From assembly GCF_900106845.1 (NCBI RefSeq), contig NZ_LT629850.1, positions 178,747-242,746 on the forward strand: a stretch of 64,000 nt of DNA, read 5' to 3'. Shown here piece after piece: positions 55,741 to 64,000 of the stretch. The notes beneath the pieces were generated by a model. The model was not told the DNA's origin. It did no database searches and saw only the letters and a list, made by a program, of their open reading frames with translations. Position 1 is the first letter of the stretch. Every line of letters begins with the position of its first letter. Source of the DNA: Romboutsia timonensis (lineage in GTDB: Bacteria; Bacillota; Clostridia; Peptostreptococcales; Peptostreptococcaceae). Both the position numbers and the translations under genes were made by a program.

Positions 55741-56895
55741 ATGAATAGTTTATCAAAAAAAATAGATATAAGAAAAATAGCTTTTACATTTATTTTGTTA
55801 TTAATAATAACTAGAAAATATTTGATATCTTTTATTAATCCTAGTATAGATATAGGTTTAGTAAAATCACTTTTATTTTATGGTTCGATTCTAGGACTTT
55901 TAATACTGTTTATAACTGATAGTAAGAAAAGCGTTTCAGAAATAATTTTAGTAGGCATTTGCTTTATATTATATTTACTCAATAGAGAAGGTGCTATATT
56001 ACTAATTGTATTATTAGCTGTATCAGCAAAAAATATTGATGATAGATATATAGTTAAAAACTATTTGATAATGACAGCAATATTTTTAGTTGGTGCACTT
56101 ATTATATTTAATGTTTTTCCATGGTTAGAACATAATCAAGAGGTTCACTACAGATATATGAAAAAAATAGATGCCCTTGTTGTAAGAATGGATTATGGAT
56201 TAGGAAATCCTAATGCTATATTTTATTATATGGTAACTATATATTCAGCATATATATTCTTAAGATTTAAAAAGTACAATTTTATAGATAGAATTATATT
56301 ATTTGCTTCAGCATTTTTCATATACCAAACCACTTATAGTAGAACTGGAGGATATACTATATTTGCAGGATTAATATTTGTAGAGATAATAAGATTTTTA
56401 GATATAAAGAATATAAAGCCTTTAAAATTGCTTGCTAAAATATCTCCAATACTAATATCTGCAATAAGCGTAATTACAGGATACTTTTTCTACAATAATA
56501 GCATGGTTAATAGATTATTGGCTAGTAGACCTAAGTATTGGAATGTATATTTGGCTCAAGAAGGCAACTTTTTAAGTATTTTTGGTAATCATTATGACTC
56601 AACTATCAAATCTTTAAATCCTTTAGATAGTTCATATATATATATTATTTGTGTACTAGGATTATTAACTTGGGTACTATTTATGTACTTATTATATAAA
56701 GGTATAGGTGGATTTATAGAAGATGATAAAAAATCATATTTAACTGTAATAGTTATATTCTTAATATATTCTTTTGCAGAAAATTTATTATTAGAAGCTG
56801 GACTTAGCTTTGCTGTGGTGCTTTTAATTAAAGACGTTATAATGAGAGATAAAAGAGAAATTGATATATATAAATTTATAAGGAGACAGAAATAA
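55741..56895 (+). CDS. O-antigen-polymerase-like membrane protein (Wzy)
   Basis: 384 residues with about ten membrane helices and a large outside loop (about 255-290, containing RPKYWNVYLAQ and FGNHYDS) before the last helices, as in Wzy/O-antigen ligase proteins. No single conserved motif identifies the family, so the call rests on topology and on place between glycosyltransferases. It would join repeat units on the outer face of the membrane. Its stop overlaps the next start by one base (ATAATG). Confidence 0.75.
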   Translation: MNSLSKKIDIRKIAFTFILLLIITRKYLISFINPSIDIGLVKSLLFYGSILGLLILFITDSKKSVSEIILVGICFILYLLNREGAILLIVLLAVSAKNIDDRYIVKNYLIMTAIFLVGALIIFNVFPWLEHNQEVHYRYMKKIDALVVRMDYGLGNPNAIFYYMVTIYSAYIFLRFKKYNFIDRIILFASAFFIYQTTYSRTGGYTIFAGLIFVEIIRFLDIKNIKPLKLLAKISPILISAISVITGYFFYNNSMVNRLLASRPKYWNVYLAQEGNFLSIFGNHYDSTIKSLNPLDSSYIYIICVLGLLTWVLFMYLLYKGIGGFIEDDKKSYLTVIVIFLIYSFAENLLLEAGLSFAVVLLIKDVIMRDKREIDIYKFIRRQK

Positions 56896-57734
56896 TGTTA
56901 GTATCACTGATAATGCCAACAATAAATAGATATGATGAAATATATTTATTAATGGACAGTTTAAAAAGACAAACATATAAAAACTTTGAATTAATAGTAA
57001 TAGATCAAAATAACAATGATAAAGTTAAAGAGATAGTAGATAACTATGTGAATGACATGGATATAAAATATGTAAAAAGTGACAAACCAGGTTTAAGTTT
57101 AAATAGAAATATTGGAATTGATATGGCTAAGGGACAAATAATAGGATTCCCTGATGATGATTGTATTTATGAAGATGACACATTAGAAAAAGTTACAAGT
57201 TTTTTTGAAAAAAATAAAGATTATAGATTATATAGTTGTAAAACTATGGATTTAAATAAAGTAGATTACTTTAAGAAAATGTATGATGGAGAATGTGATA
57301 TAGTAAGTACTAATATAATGGATACTTTAACATCAATAACATTTTTCATAAACTTTAAAAATGATAATTACACTAAGTTTGATGAAAAATTAGGTGTTGG
57401 AGGCGAATACGGCTCAGGAGAAGAAATAGATTATGTACTAGACTTATTAAACAAAGGATATAAGGGAAGATACTTTGGTGAAAATATAATTTATCACCCA
57501 GCAAAGAAACACTCTAAGTCAAAAGAAAAGTATCAAAGAGACTTTAATTATGGAAGAGGTTTTGGAGCGCTTTGTAAAAAAGAAATAGTTTATAGAAAAA
57601 ACTATAAGTTTTTAAAAGTAATGGGATATAAAATAATTAGAAATATTGGTGGTATTGTTTTAAATAAAGATAGGGATTATCATGATGCAACAATAAAAGG
57701 AAGAATTGAAGGATTTAGACAATATAAATTATAA
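56895..57734 (+). CDS. family 2 glycosyltransferase
   Basis: 279 residues, translationally coupled to the Wzy-like gene; AAGGAGACAG serves as ribosome-binding site. GT-A fold: SLIMPTINRYDE, VIDQNNND, GLSLNRNIGI, and the metal site FPDDDC; GGEYGSGEEIDY is the catalytic-base region. No membrane segment. Donor and acceptor unknown. Confidence 0.9.
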   Translation: MLVSLIMPTINRYDEIYLLMDSLKRQTYKNFELIVIDQNNNDKVKEIVDNYVNDMDIKYVKSDKPGLSLNRNIGIDMAKGQIIGFPDDDCIYEDDTLEKVTSFFEKNKDYRLYSCKTMDLNKVDYFKKMYDGECDIVSTNIMDTLTSITFFINFKNDNYTKFDEKLGVGGEYGSGEEIDYVLDLLNKGYKGRYFGENIIYHPAKKHSKSKEKYQRDFNYGRGFGALCKKEIVYRKNYKFLKVMGYKIIRNIGGIVLNKDRDYHDATIKGRIEGFRQYKL

Positions 57735-57757
57735 ATGATATAGCGAGGACGGTACTT

Positions 57758-58939
57758 ATGAGTAAAATAAATGCATTAATAAATATGATAATATCATATA
57801 TAATTTATCCATTTAAAAAATCAGAATTTAAGAATAGAAATATTTGGCTTATAGGTGGACATGCGGGAGATATATATGACGATAACTCTAAGTTTCTTTA
57901 TGAATATATATTAAGAAATCATAAGGATGTAGAAATTTACTGGGTTATAAATAAGGATAGTAAAGTAAAAGATAAAATACCTGGAAAGACCTTAATAAAA
58001 GGAAGTTTAAAAAATTATTTATATTATTATAATGCAAAGGTTATAGTATTTTCACATGCTCCATCTGCAGATATAGCTCCTTATAATTTTGCTGTTCCAG
58101 TTTTAAATAAATTCCATAAAAGAGTATTTAAAGTCTTTTTAAATCATGGGGCAATAAGTTTTAAGAAAAGAAAGCCTATGAATGCTAAATTAAAGAAGAT
58201 GATTGATAACTTAATGAAAAGTTATAATATGACGACTGCCATATCAAAATTTGAAAGAGATATTATGGTTAACGAGTGGAAAATGAGAGATGATGCGGTA
58301 TGTATAGTTGGTAGTGCTAGACAAGATAATCTTCCTTTAGATACTAAACCAGAAGGAAAAAACATTCTATACATGCCTACTTGGAGAGATTGGATTAAAT
58401 TTGGAGATACTGAATTTACACAAACTGAGTACTTTAAAAATATAATGGATTTTTTAAATGATAAAAGATTAAATGATGTTTTAGAAAAAAATGATGTTAA
58501 TATAAAGTTTTATATGCACCATTTAATGCACGAGTTTATAGATGATATAAAGTCAAATATAACTGGTAAAAAGATAATATTTTTAGATAAAGATGTTACT
58601 GTAGCAGATGAAATTACATCTTCTATAGCTAATATAACTGATTATTCAGGGGTTGCAATAGACTTTTTATATATGAATAGACCTATACTTTTTTATCAAT
58701 TCGATAAGGAAAAATATAAAGATGAAGTTGATTCTTATATTGATTTAGATAAAGAAATGTTTGGTTATGTTGCCTATAACAAAGATGAGGCAGTAAATGA
58801 GTTAGTAAAATTAATAGAATGTGAATTTAAAGTTAAACAAAATCAAGAAGATGCAAGAAATAAATTTTTCAGATATAATGATAATAACAACTGTGAGAGG
58901 ATTTATAACACTATATTAGAAAAGTTAAATAATATATAA
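57758..58939 (+). CDS. CDP-glycerol glycerophosphotransferase-like enzyme (TagF/TagB family)
   Basis: 393 residues behind GCGAGGACGG. PF04464 pattern: NIWLIGGHAGDIYDDNS, KVIVFSHAPSADI, LNHGAISFKKRK (catalytic His region) and a C-terminal ITDYSGVAIDFLYMNRPILFYQFD with the donor-binding residues. Such enzymes move glycerol phosphate (or ribitol phosphate) from a CDP donor to a polymer, which would make this polysaccharide anionic and teichoic-acid-like. That suits a ligand for CWB2 modules. No cytidylyltransferase is in the window. Confidence 0.9.
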   Translation: MSKINALINMIISYIIYPFKKSEFKNRNIWLIGGHAGDIYDDNSKFLYEYILRNHKDVEIYWVINKDSKVKDKIPGKTLIKGSLKNYLYYYNAKVIVFSHAPSADIAPYNFAVPVLNKFHKRVFKVFLNHGAISFKKRKPMNAKLKKMIDNLMKSYNMTTAISKFERDIMVNEWKMRDDAVCIVGSARQDNLPLDTKPEGKNILYMPTWRDWIKFGDTEFTQTEYFKNIMDFLNDKRLNDVLEKNDVNIKFYMHHLMHEFIDDIKSNITGKKIIFLDKDVTVADEITSSIANITDYSGVAIDFLYMNRPILFYQFDKEKYKDEVDSYIDLDKEMFGYVAYNKDEAVNELVKLIECEFKVKQNQEDARNKFFRYNDNNNCERIYNTILEKLNNI

Positions 58940-58956
58940 ATAGTGAGGAAAATAAT

Positions 58957-59706
58957 ATGAATAAAAATTTAGTATCTATAATTACTCCTATGTATAATTC
59001 TGGAAAATTTATAAAAGATACAATAGATTCTGTTTTAAGTCAAACTTATAAAGAATGGGAAATGATAATAGTTGATGATTGCTCTACAGATATATCTCCT
59101 GAGATAGTAAAATCTTATGTAGGTAGTGAAAGCAGAATAAAATATATAAGAACAGATAAAAACGGTGGAGTATCTAATGCTAGAAATATAGCACTAAAAA
59201 ATGCTAATGGTCAGTATATAGCATTTTTAGATAGTGATGATATATGGGACAAAGAAAAATTAGAAAAGCAAATAAATTTTATGAAAGAAAAAGATTGCGC
59301 AATATCTTTTACATCATACGAATTAATAGACGAAGAAAATAAAAGATTGGATAAAATAGTAAGAGTAGTTCCAAGTATAGATTATAAAACATTATTAAAA
59401 GGAAATATACTAGGATGTTTAACAGTTATAATAGATAAATCGAAGTTAGATTTTGAAATAAAGATGAGTGGTGTTAGACATGAAGACTATGTGTTATGGC
59501 TATCTATACTAAAAAGAGGATACATAGCATATGGAATAGATGATGTTTTAGCTCAATATAGAAAATCTTTAACGTCGCTTAGTGGAAATAAATTAAAATC
59601 GGCTATGTGGACATGGAATATATATAGAAATGTAGAAAAAATACCATTATATAAATCTATATATTATTTCATTAATTATGGTATAAATGGAATTAAAAAA
59701 AGTTAA
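58957..59706 (+). CDS. family 2 glycosyltransferase, TuaG-like
   Basis: 249 residues behind GTGAGGAAAA. Classic GT2 start SIITPMYNSGKFI, IIVDDCSTD and the metal site FLDSDDIWD; a C-terminal MWTWNIYRNVEKIPL is shared with its neighbour at 59866. The pair resembles B. subtilis TuaG (teichuronic acid) in length and end. Soluble, cytoplasmic. Confidence 0.9.
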   Translation: MNKNLVSIITPMYNSGKFIKDTIDSVLSQTYKEWEMIIVDDCSTDISPEIVKSYVGSESRIKYIRTDKNGGVSNARNIALKNANGQYIAFLDSDDIWDKEKLEKQINFMKEKDCAISFTSYELIDEENKRLDKIVRVVPSIDYKTLLKGNILGCLTVIIDKSKLDFEIKMSGVRHEDYVLWLSILKRGYIAYGIDDVLAQYRKSLTSLSGNKLKSAMWTWNIYRNVEKIPLYKSIYYFINYGINGIKKS

Positions 59707-59865
59707 ATCTTGATAAATTTTATTTTAAGTTAAATACTTATCCTATAGATATAAATTCATATATAAATTAAAAATTATATAAAATTAGCTAAGTATTCAT
59801 TGTCATCTAAGAAGTAGTTATTTTAAATAGATAACAATAACTACTGTATAAGGAGAGTATAAGTT

Positions 59866-60618
59866 ATGAATGAACCTTTAGTATCGATAATAACGCCTGT
59901 TTATAATGCAGAAAGGTTTTTATCAGACACAATAAAGTCAGTACAAAATCAAACATATAAAAATTGGGAAATTTTATTAATAGATGATTGTTCAAAAGAT
60001 AATTCAGCTCAAATAATAAAAGAATTCCAAAAGTATGATAATAGAATAAAATATATAAAACTAAAAAAAAATTCTGGTGCATCAGTATCTAGAAATGAAG
60101 GTATTAGAAACGCAAAGGGTCGTTTTATTGCATTTGTAGATAGTGATGATATTTGGAAACCTGAAAAGTTAGAAATACAAATAAAATATATGTTAAAAGA
60201 AAACTTAGGGTTTACATTTACTTCATATAGATATATGAAAGAAAATGGTGAGCTTACTAATAAGATAGCAAAAGCTCCAAGTAAAATTAATTATAATGGG
60301 CTTTTAAAAAATACTATAATAGGATGTTCTACTGTAGTTATAGATAGAGAGATTGTTGACTATTTTGAAATGCCATTGGTAAGAAGGGGTCAAGATACTG
60401 CAACTTGGCTACAAATATTAAGAAAAGAAAAGTATGCCTATGGCATAGAACAAGATTTGGTTAATTATAGGCTTGTAGGAGAATCATTATCTAGTAATAA
60501 AATAAAAGCACTAAAAAGAACTTGGAATACTTATAGAAATGTAGAAAAACTAGGTTTACTTAAAAGTTCGTATGTATTTTGTTTTTATGTTTTTAATGCA
60601 ATAAAGAAAAGAATATAA
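59866..60618 (+). CDS. family 2 glycosyltransferase, TuaG-like paralogue
   Basis: 250 residues behind AAGGAGAG. Same plan as the preceding gene: SIITPVYNAERFL, LIDDCSKDN, FVDSDDIWKPEKLE and the tail TWNTYRNVEKLGL. The differences (for example RRGQDTATWLQIL against VRHEDYVLWLSIL) suggest different acceptors after duplication. 159 AT-rich bases separate the pair. Confidence 0.9.
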   Translation: MNEPLVSIITPVYNAERFLSDTIKSVQNQTYKNWEILLIDDCSKDNSAQIIKEFQKYDNRIKYIKLKKNSGASVSRNEGIRNAKGRFIAFVDSDDIWKPEKLEIQIKYMLKENLGFTFTSYRYMKENGELTNKIAKAPSKINYNGLLKNTIIGCSTVVIDREIVDYFEMPLVRRGQDTATWLQILRKEKYAYGIEQDLVNYRLVGESLSSNKIKALKRTWNTYRNVEKLGLLKSSYVFCFYVFNAIKKRI

Positions 60619-60646
60619 GTAAATTTTATATTAGGAGGAGAGAGTT

Positions 60647-61942
60647 ATGAAAATTGCTATAGCTGGAACGGGATATGTAGGCTTAGTAACAGGTGTATGT
60701 TTAGCAGAAGTAGGTCATGAAAATGTTGTTTGTTTAGATGTGGACAAGCAAAAAGTTGATCTTATGAAGGATGGTGTTTCTCCTATATATGAAGAGCATC
60801 TAGAAGAATTAATGAAGAAAAACTATGAAAAGGGAAGAATTGATTATACTACTAATTATAAAGATGCATATAAAGATGCAGATATAATAATGATAGCAGT
60901 AGGGACTCCTGAAAGAAGTGATGGATCAGCTAACTTAGATTACATAAAAAAAGTAGCTAAACAAATAGCAAGTTCTGTAACAAAAGATACATTAGTAGTT
61001 ATAAAGTCAACTGTTCCCATTGGAACAAATGATGCTATAGAAAAATTTATAAGAGAAAATTTAAAAAATAATGTAAGGATAGAACTTGCATCAAATCCAG
61101 AATTTCTATCTCAAGGAACAGCTGTAATGGATACTTTAAATGCATCAAGAATAGTAATTGGTGTTGAAAGTGAGTGGGCAAAAAATATTTTAGAAAAAGT
61201 TTATAAGCCTTTTAATCAACCTATAGTAGTAACTAATAGAAATAGTGCAGAAATGATTAAATATGCATCAAATGATTTCTTAGCTCTTAAAATATCTTTT
61301 ATGAATGATATAGCAAATCTTTGTGAAATAGTAGGAGCTAATATAGAAGATGTTTCAAAGGGAATGAGCTATGATGAAAGAATAGGAAGTAAGTTTTTAA
61401 AAGCTGGTATTGGATATGGTGGATCTTGTTTTCCAAAGGATACTAAAGCCTTACACTGGTTAGCAAGTCACAATGGATATGAGTTAAAAACTGTAAAAGC
61501 AGCTATTGAAGTTAATGAATCACAAAAACTTAGATTAGTAAGAAAAGCTGCTAATTTAGTAGAAAGCTTTGATGGTATGAAGGTTTGTGTTCTTGGTCTT
61601 ACTTTTAAACCAGAAACGGATGATTTAAGAGAAGCTCCTTCTATACCTAATATTCAGTATTTATTAGAAAGAGGAGCAGAAGTTGTTGCTTATGACCCTG
61701 TTGGAATTGAAAATGCTAAGAAAATATTTAAAGATAGTATAACATATACAACTAGTATAGACGAAGCTATAAAAGATGCTGATATTTGCTTTATAATGAC
61801 TGAATGGAAACAAATTTTAAATTATGATATATCAAATTATAAAAATAAAATGAAAAGACCATTAGTATTTGATGGAAGAAACTGTTATACATTAGATACT
61901 ATGAAAGATTTAGGTATAGAGTATTATTCTATAGGGAGATAA
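60647..61942 (+). CDS. ugd: UDP-glucose 6-dehydrogenase
   Basis: 431 residues behind AGGAGGAGAG. Oxidises UDP-glucose to UDP-glucuronate with two NAD. NAD-binding GTGYVGLVTGVCLAEVGH (7-24), VGTPERSDGSANL, KSTVPIGT, the Lys/Asn site KYASNDFLALKISF and the catalytic Cys in GYGGSCFPKDTKAL; the C-terminal GLTFKPETDDLREAPS is typical. Its substrate comes from GalU at 6606. Glucuronate would add negative charge, as in teichuronic acid. Confidence 0.96.
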   Translation: MKIAIAGTGYVGLVTGVCLAEVGHENVVCLDVDKQKVDLMKDGVSPIYEEHLEELMKKNYEKGRIDYTTNYKDAYKDADIIMIAVGTPERSDGSANLDYIKKVAKQIASSVTKDTLVVIKSTVPIGTNDAIEKFIRENLKNNVRIELASNPEFLSQGTAVMDTLNASRIVIGVESEWAKNILEKVYKPFNQPIVVTNRNSAEMIKYASNDFLALKISFMNDIANLCEIVGANIEDVSKGMSYDERIGSKFLKAGIGYGGSCFPKDTKALHWLASHNGYELKTVKAAIEVNESQKLRLVRKAANLVESFDGMKVCVLGLTFKPETDDLREAPSIPNIQYLLERGAEVVAYDPVGIENAKKIFKDSITYTTSIDEAIKDADICFIMTEWKQILNYDISNYKNKMKRPLVFDGRNCYTLDTMKDLGIEYYSIGR

Positions 61943-62012
61943 TCCTTATAGAATAATTTTTTGAAAAAAGTTAATTTTACAATATATAGAATAAATTAGA
62001 GAGGTAAAATTT

Positions 62013-63095
62013 ATGAAAACTATTTGTTATCTAGCAGATGGATCTAATCCTCACACTGTTAAGTGGTGTGATTATTTTAAAGATAAAGGTTTCAATATTC
62101 ATGTAATATCTTTAAATGGTGGAAAAATAGATGGGGTTACAGTTCATGATTTTAGTAGTAATGTTGAAGAATTAAGAAATGAAAGTGCATTTAAAAAAAC
62201 TGGATACATAAAAAATGTTAAGGAAATAAAAAAACTAGTACATGAAATAAAACCAGATATATTACATGCTCAATATGCGAGTAGTTATGGATTTATAGGA
62301 AGTTTATTAGGATATCATCCATACATTATATCAGTATGGGGAACAGATATATATGATTTCCCTAATAATGGACCAATACAAAAGCAGATTATAAAGCATA
62401 ACTTTAGAAAAGCAGATTATATATTCTCAAATAGTAGAGATATGGCTAAGGAAGCCAATAAATATACGAAAAAGAATGTAGATGTTACATTCTTTGGAGT
62501 AGATATGGAAAGATTTAAACCTATAGAAGTTGAAAAAGAAGATGCTTTTGTTATAGGAATAATAAAAAGTTTAGAAAAAAAATATGGTATAGAATATCTT
62601 CTAAAAGCATTTAAACTCTTAAAAGATGAAAATTTAGATAGAAAAATATTACTTAAGATAGGTGGTTCTGGTAAAGACTTAGATAACCTAGTAAATTTAA
62701 CAAAAGAGTTAGGTTTAGAAAATGAAGTTGAGTTTTTAGGAAGAATTTCACCTGAAAATGTAGCTAAGACTTTTTGTAGTTTTGATGTTACAGTATTCCC
62801 ATCGTTAAGAGAAGGTTTTGGGGTTGCGGCTATAGAATCACAAGCTTGTGAAGTACCTGTAATAGTTACTAATGTTGGAGGTCATCCAGAGTCTTTAGAT
62901 AATAATAAAACAGGATTTATAGTAGAGCCTAAACAGCCAGAAGAAATAAAAAATGCAATAATGAAATTTATAGAAGATGAAGATTTAAGAATTAAAATGG
63001 GTAAAGAAGGACGTAAATTTGTGAGAGACAATTACGAAATTAATCTTAATTTTAGTGATATAGCAAAAATTTACAATAATATCTTAAATAAATAA
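62013..63095 (+). CDS. family 4 glycosyltransferase
   Basis: 360 residues behind AGAGAGGT. GT-B fold: N-terminal NPHTVKWCDYFKDKG, HAQYASSYGF, ISVWGTDIYDFP and, in the C-terminal half, KSLEKKYGIEYLLKAF and the donor-binding Glu pair in EGFGVAAIESQACEVPVI. A retaining cytoplasmic transferase of the polysaccharide set. Confidence 0.92.
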   Translation: MKTICYLADGSNPHTVKWCDYFKDKGFNIHVISLNGGKIDGVTVHDFSSNVEELRNESAFKKTGYIKNVKEIKKLVHEIKPDILHAQYASSYGFIGSLLGYHPYIISVWGTDIYDFPNNGPIQKQIIKHNFRKADYIFSNSRDMAKEANKYTKKNVDVTFFGVDMERFKPIEVEKEDAFVIGIIKSLEKKYGIEYLLKAFKLLKDENLDRKILLKIGGSGKDLDNLVNLTKELGLENEVEFLGRISPENVAKTFCSFDVTVFPSLREGFGVAAIESQACEVPVIVTNVGGHPESLDNNKTGFIVEPKQPEEIKNAIMKFIEDEDLRIKMGKEGRKFVRDNYEINLNFSDIAKIYNNILNK

Positions 63096-63144
63096 AAGAA
63101 AATATAACACTTATGTCGAATTAGTGGTATAATTATATAATATT

Positions 63145-63195
63145 AAAGGCTTAGTCTAAAGTAAACTTTTGTAGTTGTACAGGCTAAGCCTTTTT
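63145..63195 (+). terminator. terminator-like hairpin before the CapD-like gene
   Basis: AAAGGCTTAG, a long 29-base loop, CTAAGCCTTTTT. Either ends the operon after the GT4 gene or attenuates reading into the next gene, which starts 46 bases on. Confidence 0.7.
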
Positions 63196-63240
63196 AGTGA
63201 AATGAGCTATGCTAATTTTGTAATTTGGAGGGATTTATTA

Positions 63241-64000
63241 TGAAAAATATAAAACTAGCTACTAAAAATACTGATATATCTAGAGTATTAATTATAGGTG
63301 CTGGATGTGCTGGGGAGATGGTAGTAAAGGAGCTAGAGAAAAATCCTCAATTAAATAAGAAAGCAGTTGCCATTATAGATGATGACATTACGAGAATAGG
63401 GGATCAAGTGTCTGGAGTAGATATCGTAGGTACTAGAAATAGTATTTTAAAAATAGTAAAACTGTATAAAATAGACGAAATTATTTTTTCTATAGCTAAT
63501 ATATCTAAAAAGGGTAAAAAAGAAATAATAGATATTTGTAAAAATACTAATTGCAAAATAAAAACTATTCCAGGTATATATGAGATAATAGATGGGAAAG
63601 TTGATATAAAGCAGGTTAGAGATGTAGATATAGAAGATTTGCTAGGAAGAGAGCCTATTGAAGTAGATTTTAATTTAATGGGAAGTTATATACAAGACAG
63701 CACCATATTAGTTACAGGTGCTGGTGGATCTATAGGTTCAGAACTTTGTAGACAAATTGCGAATATAAGGCCAAAAAAACTTATAATGTTAGATAATTAT
63801 GAGAATAATTTATACTCTATACAACAAGAGTTAATAAGAAAATACGGTGATAGTATTAAAATGATTGCCGTAGTGGCTTCTATAAGAGAACAGAAAAGGA
63901 TGGAAAAAATATTTGATAAGTATAGACCTGAAGTTGTGTTTCATGCTGCAGCACATAAGCATGTGCCACTTATGGAAAATAGTCCAGGTGAAGCTATAAA
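63241..64000 (+). CDS. CapD/PglF-like nucleotide-sugar 4,6-dehydratase, 5' part (window ends inside)
   Basis: 253 codons present from an ATG behind GGAGGG; no stop before the window end. First Rossmann-like domain (about 15-130: RVLIIGAGCAGEMVVKEL), then the SDR domain with VTGAGGSIGSELCRQI (about 157-172) and HAAAHKHVPLMENSP near the cut. Relatives reduce and dehydrate UDP-GlcNAc to make precursors of rare amino sugars. Most members begin with four membrane helices; here the protein starts directly with the first Rossmann domain, so it would be soluble or peripheral. The catalytic motif lies beyond the window. Confidence 0.9.

Overview
The window is low-GC (roughly 27 %, by eye) Gram-positive DNA. 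It is packed with proteins carrying three tandem cell-wall-binding type 2 (CWB2, PF04122) modules and has a secA2 gene beside them. That is the arrangement of the S-layer/Cwp locus of Clostridioides difficile, but the proteins are diverged and the gene order differs. I infer a Peptostreptococcaceae relative (Paeniclostridium, Paraclostridium or similar) rather than C. difficile itself. I count eleven CWB2 genes, nine of which look readable.

Layout. 1-1110: end of a tRNA-Thr, a small coiled-coil ORF, rnpB with its promoter, tRNA-Asn and a second tRNA-Thr. 1181-8493: a GDSL-esterase/CWB2 gene broken by a nonsense codon, a polyprenyl-phosphate glycosyltransferase broken by a nonsense codon, a membrane glucosyltransferase (Glucos_trans_II), galU and galE. 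8732-12819: a CWB2 protein and an L,D-transpeptidase with choline-binding-like repeats. 12954-17450 (minus strand): a gtrB/gtrA/DUF6056 glycosylation operon whose last gene is frameshifted and split by an IS256-family element; the element's own transposase is broken by a triplicated 26-bp unit. 18118-24737: slpA-like gene, then a surface-polymer group (MBOAT acyltransferase, DHHW/AlgX-like protein, LTA-synthase-like phosphotransferase). 24919-36535: five more genes, four of them CWB2 (a large adhesin-like protein, a tandem pair of S-layer-like precursors, a zinc metallopeptidase) plus a DUF368 carrier-lipid transporter. 36565-42464: a phage-like insert with a repressor, replication protein, DnaB-type helicase, two Mor-like regulators, a DUF1659-DUF2922-YvrJ set and an IS630-family element. 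42848-53004: a CWB2 adhesin-like protein, a CWB2 pseudogene, secA2 and a CWB2 amidase. 53141-64000: an anionic-polysaccharide operon (sugar-phosphate transferase, glycosyltransferases, Wzy-like polymerase, TagF-like transferase, Ugd, CapD-like dehydratase, cut by the window edge).

How it fits together: in C. difficile, CWB2 modules hold S-layer proteins to the wall by binding the anionic polymer PSII, and SecA2 drives export of SlpA and Cwps. Here the polymer-building operon, the dedicated motor and the anchored proteins sit side by side. GalU, GalE and Ugd supply UDP-sugars, and the gtr-type genes and the MBOAT/DHHW pair probably decorate the polymers.

Themes worth attention: (i) many genes are decayed by a single change (nonsense, +/-1 frameshift, lost start, IS insertion), which could be real decay, phase variation or sequencing error; (ii) a leader motif, GTGAGARATAC followed by a hairpin with GATGT in its loop, recurs at four places and begins at the predicted +1 of the two S-layer genes; (iii) a 12-bp stem sequesters the ribosome-binding site of the metallopeptidase gene; (iv) a GC-rich patch of covarying hairpins lies in the phage-like insert.
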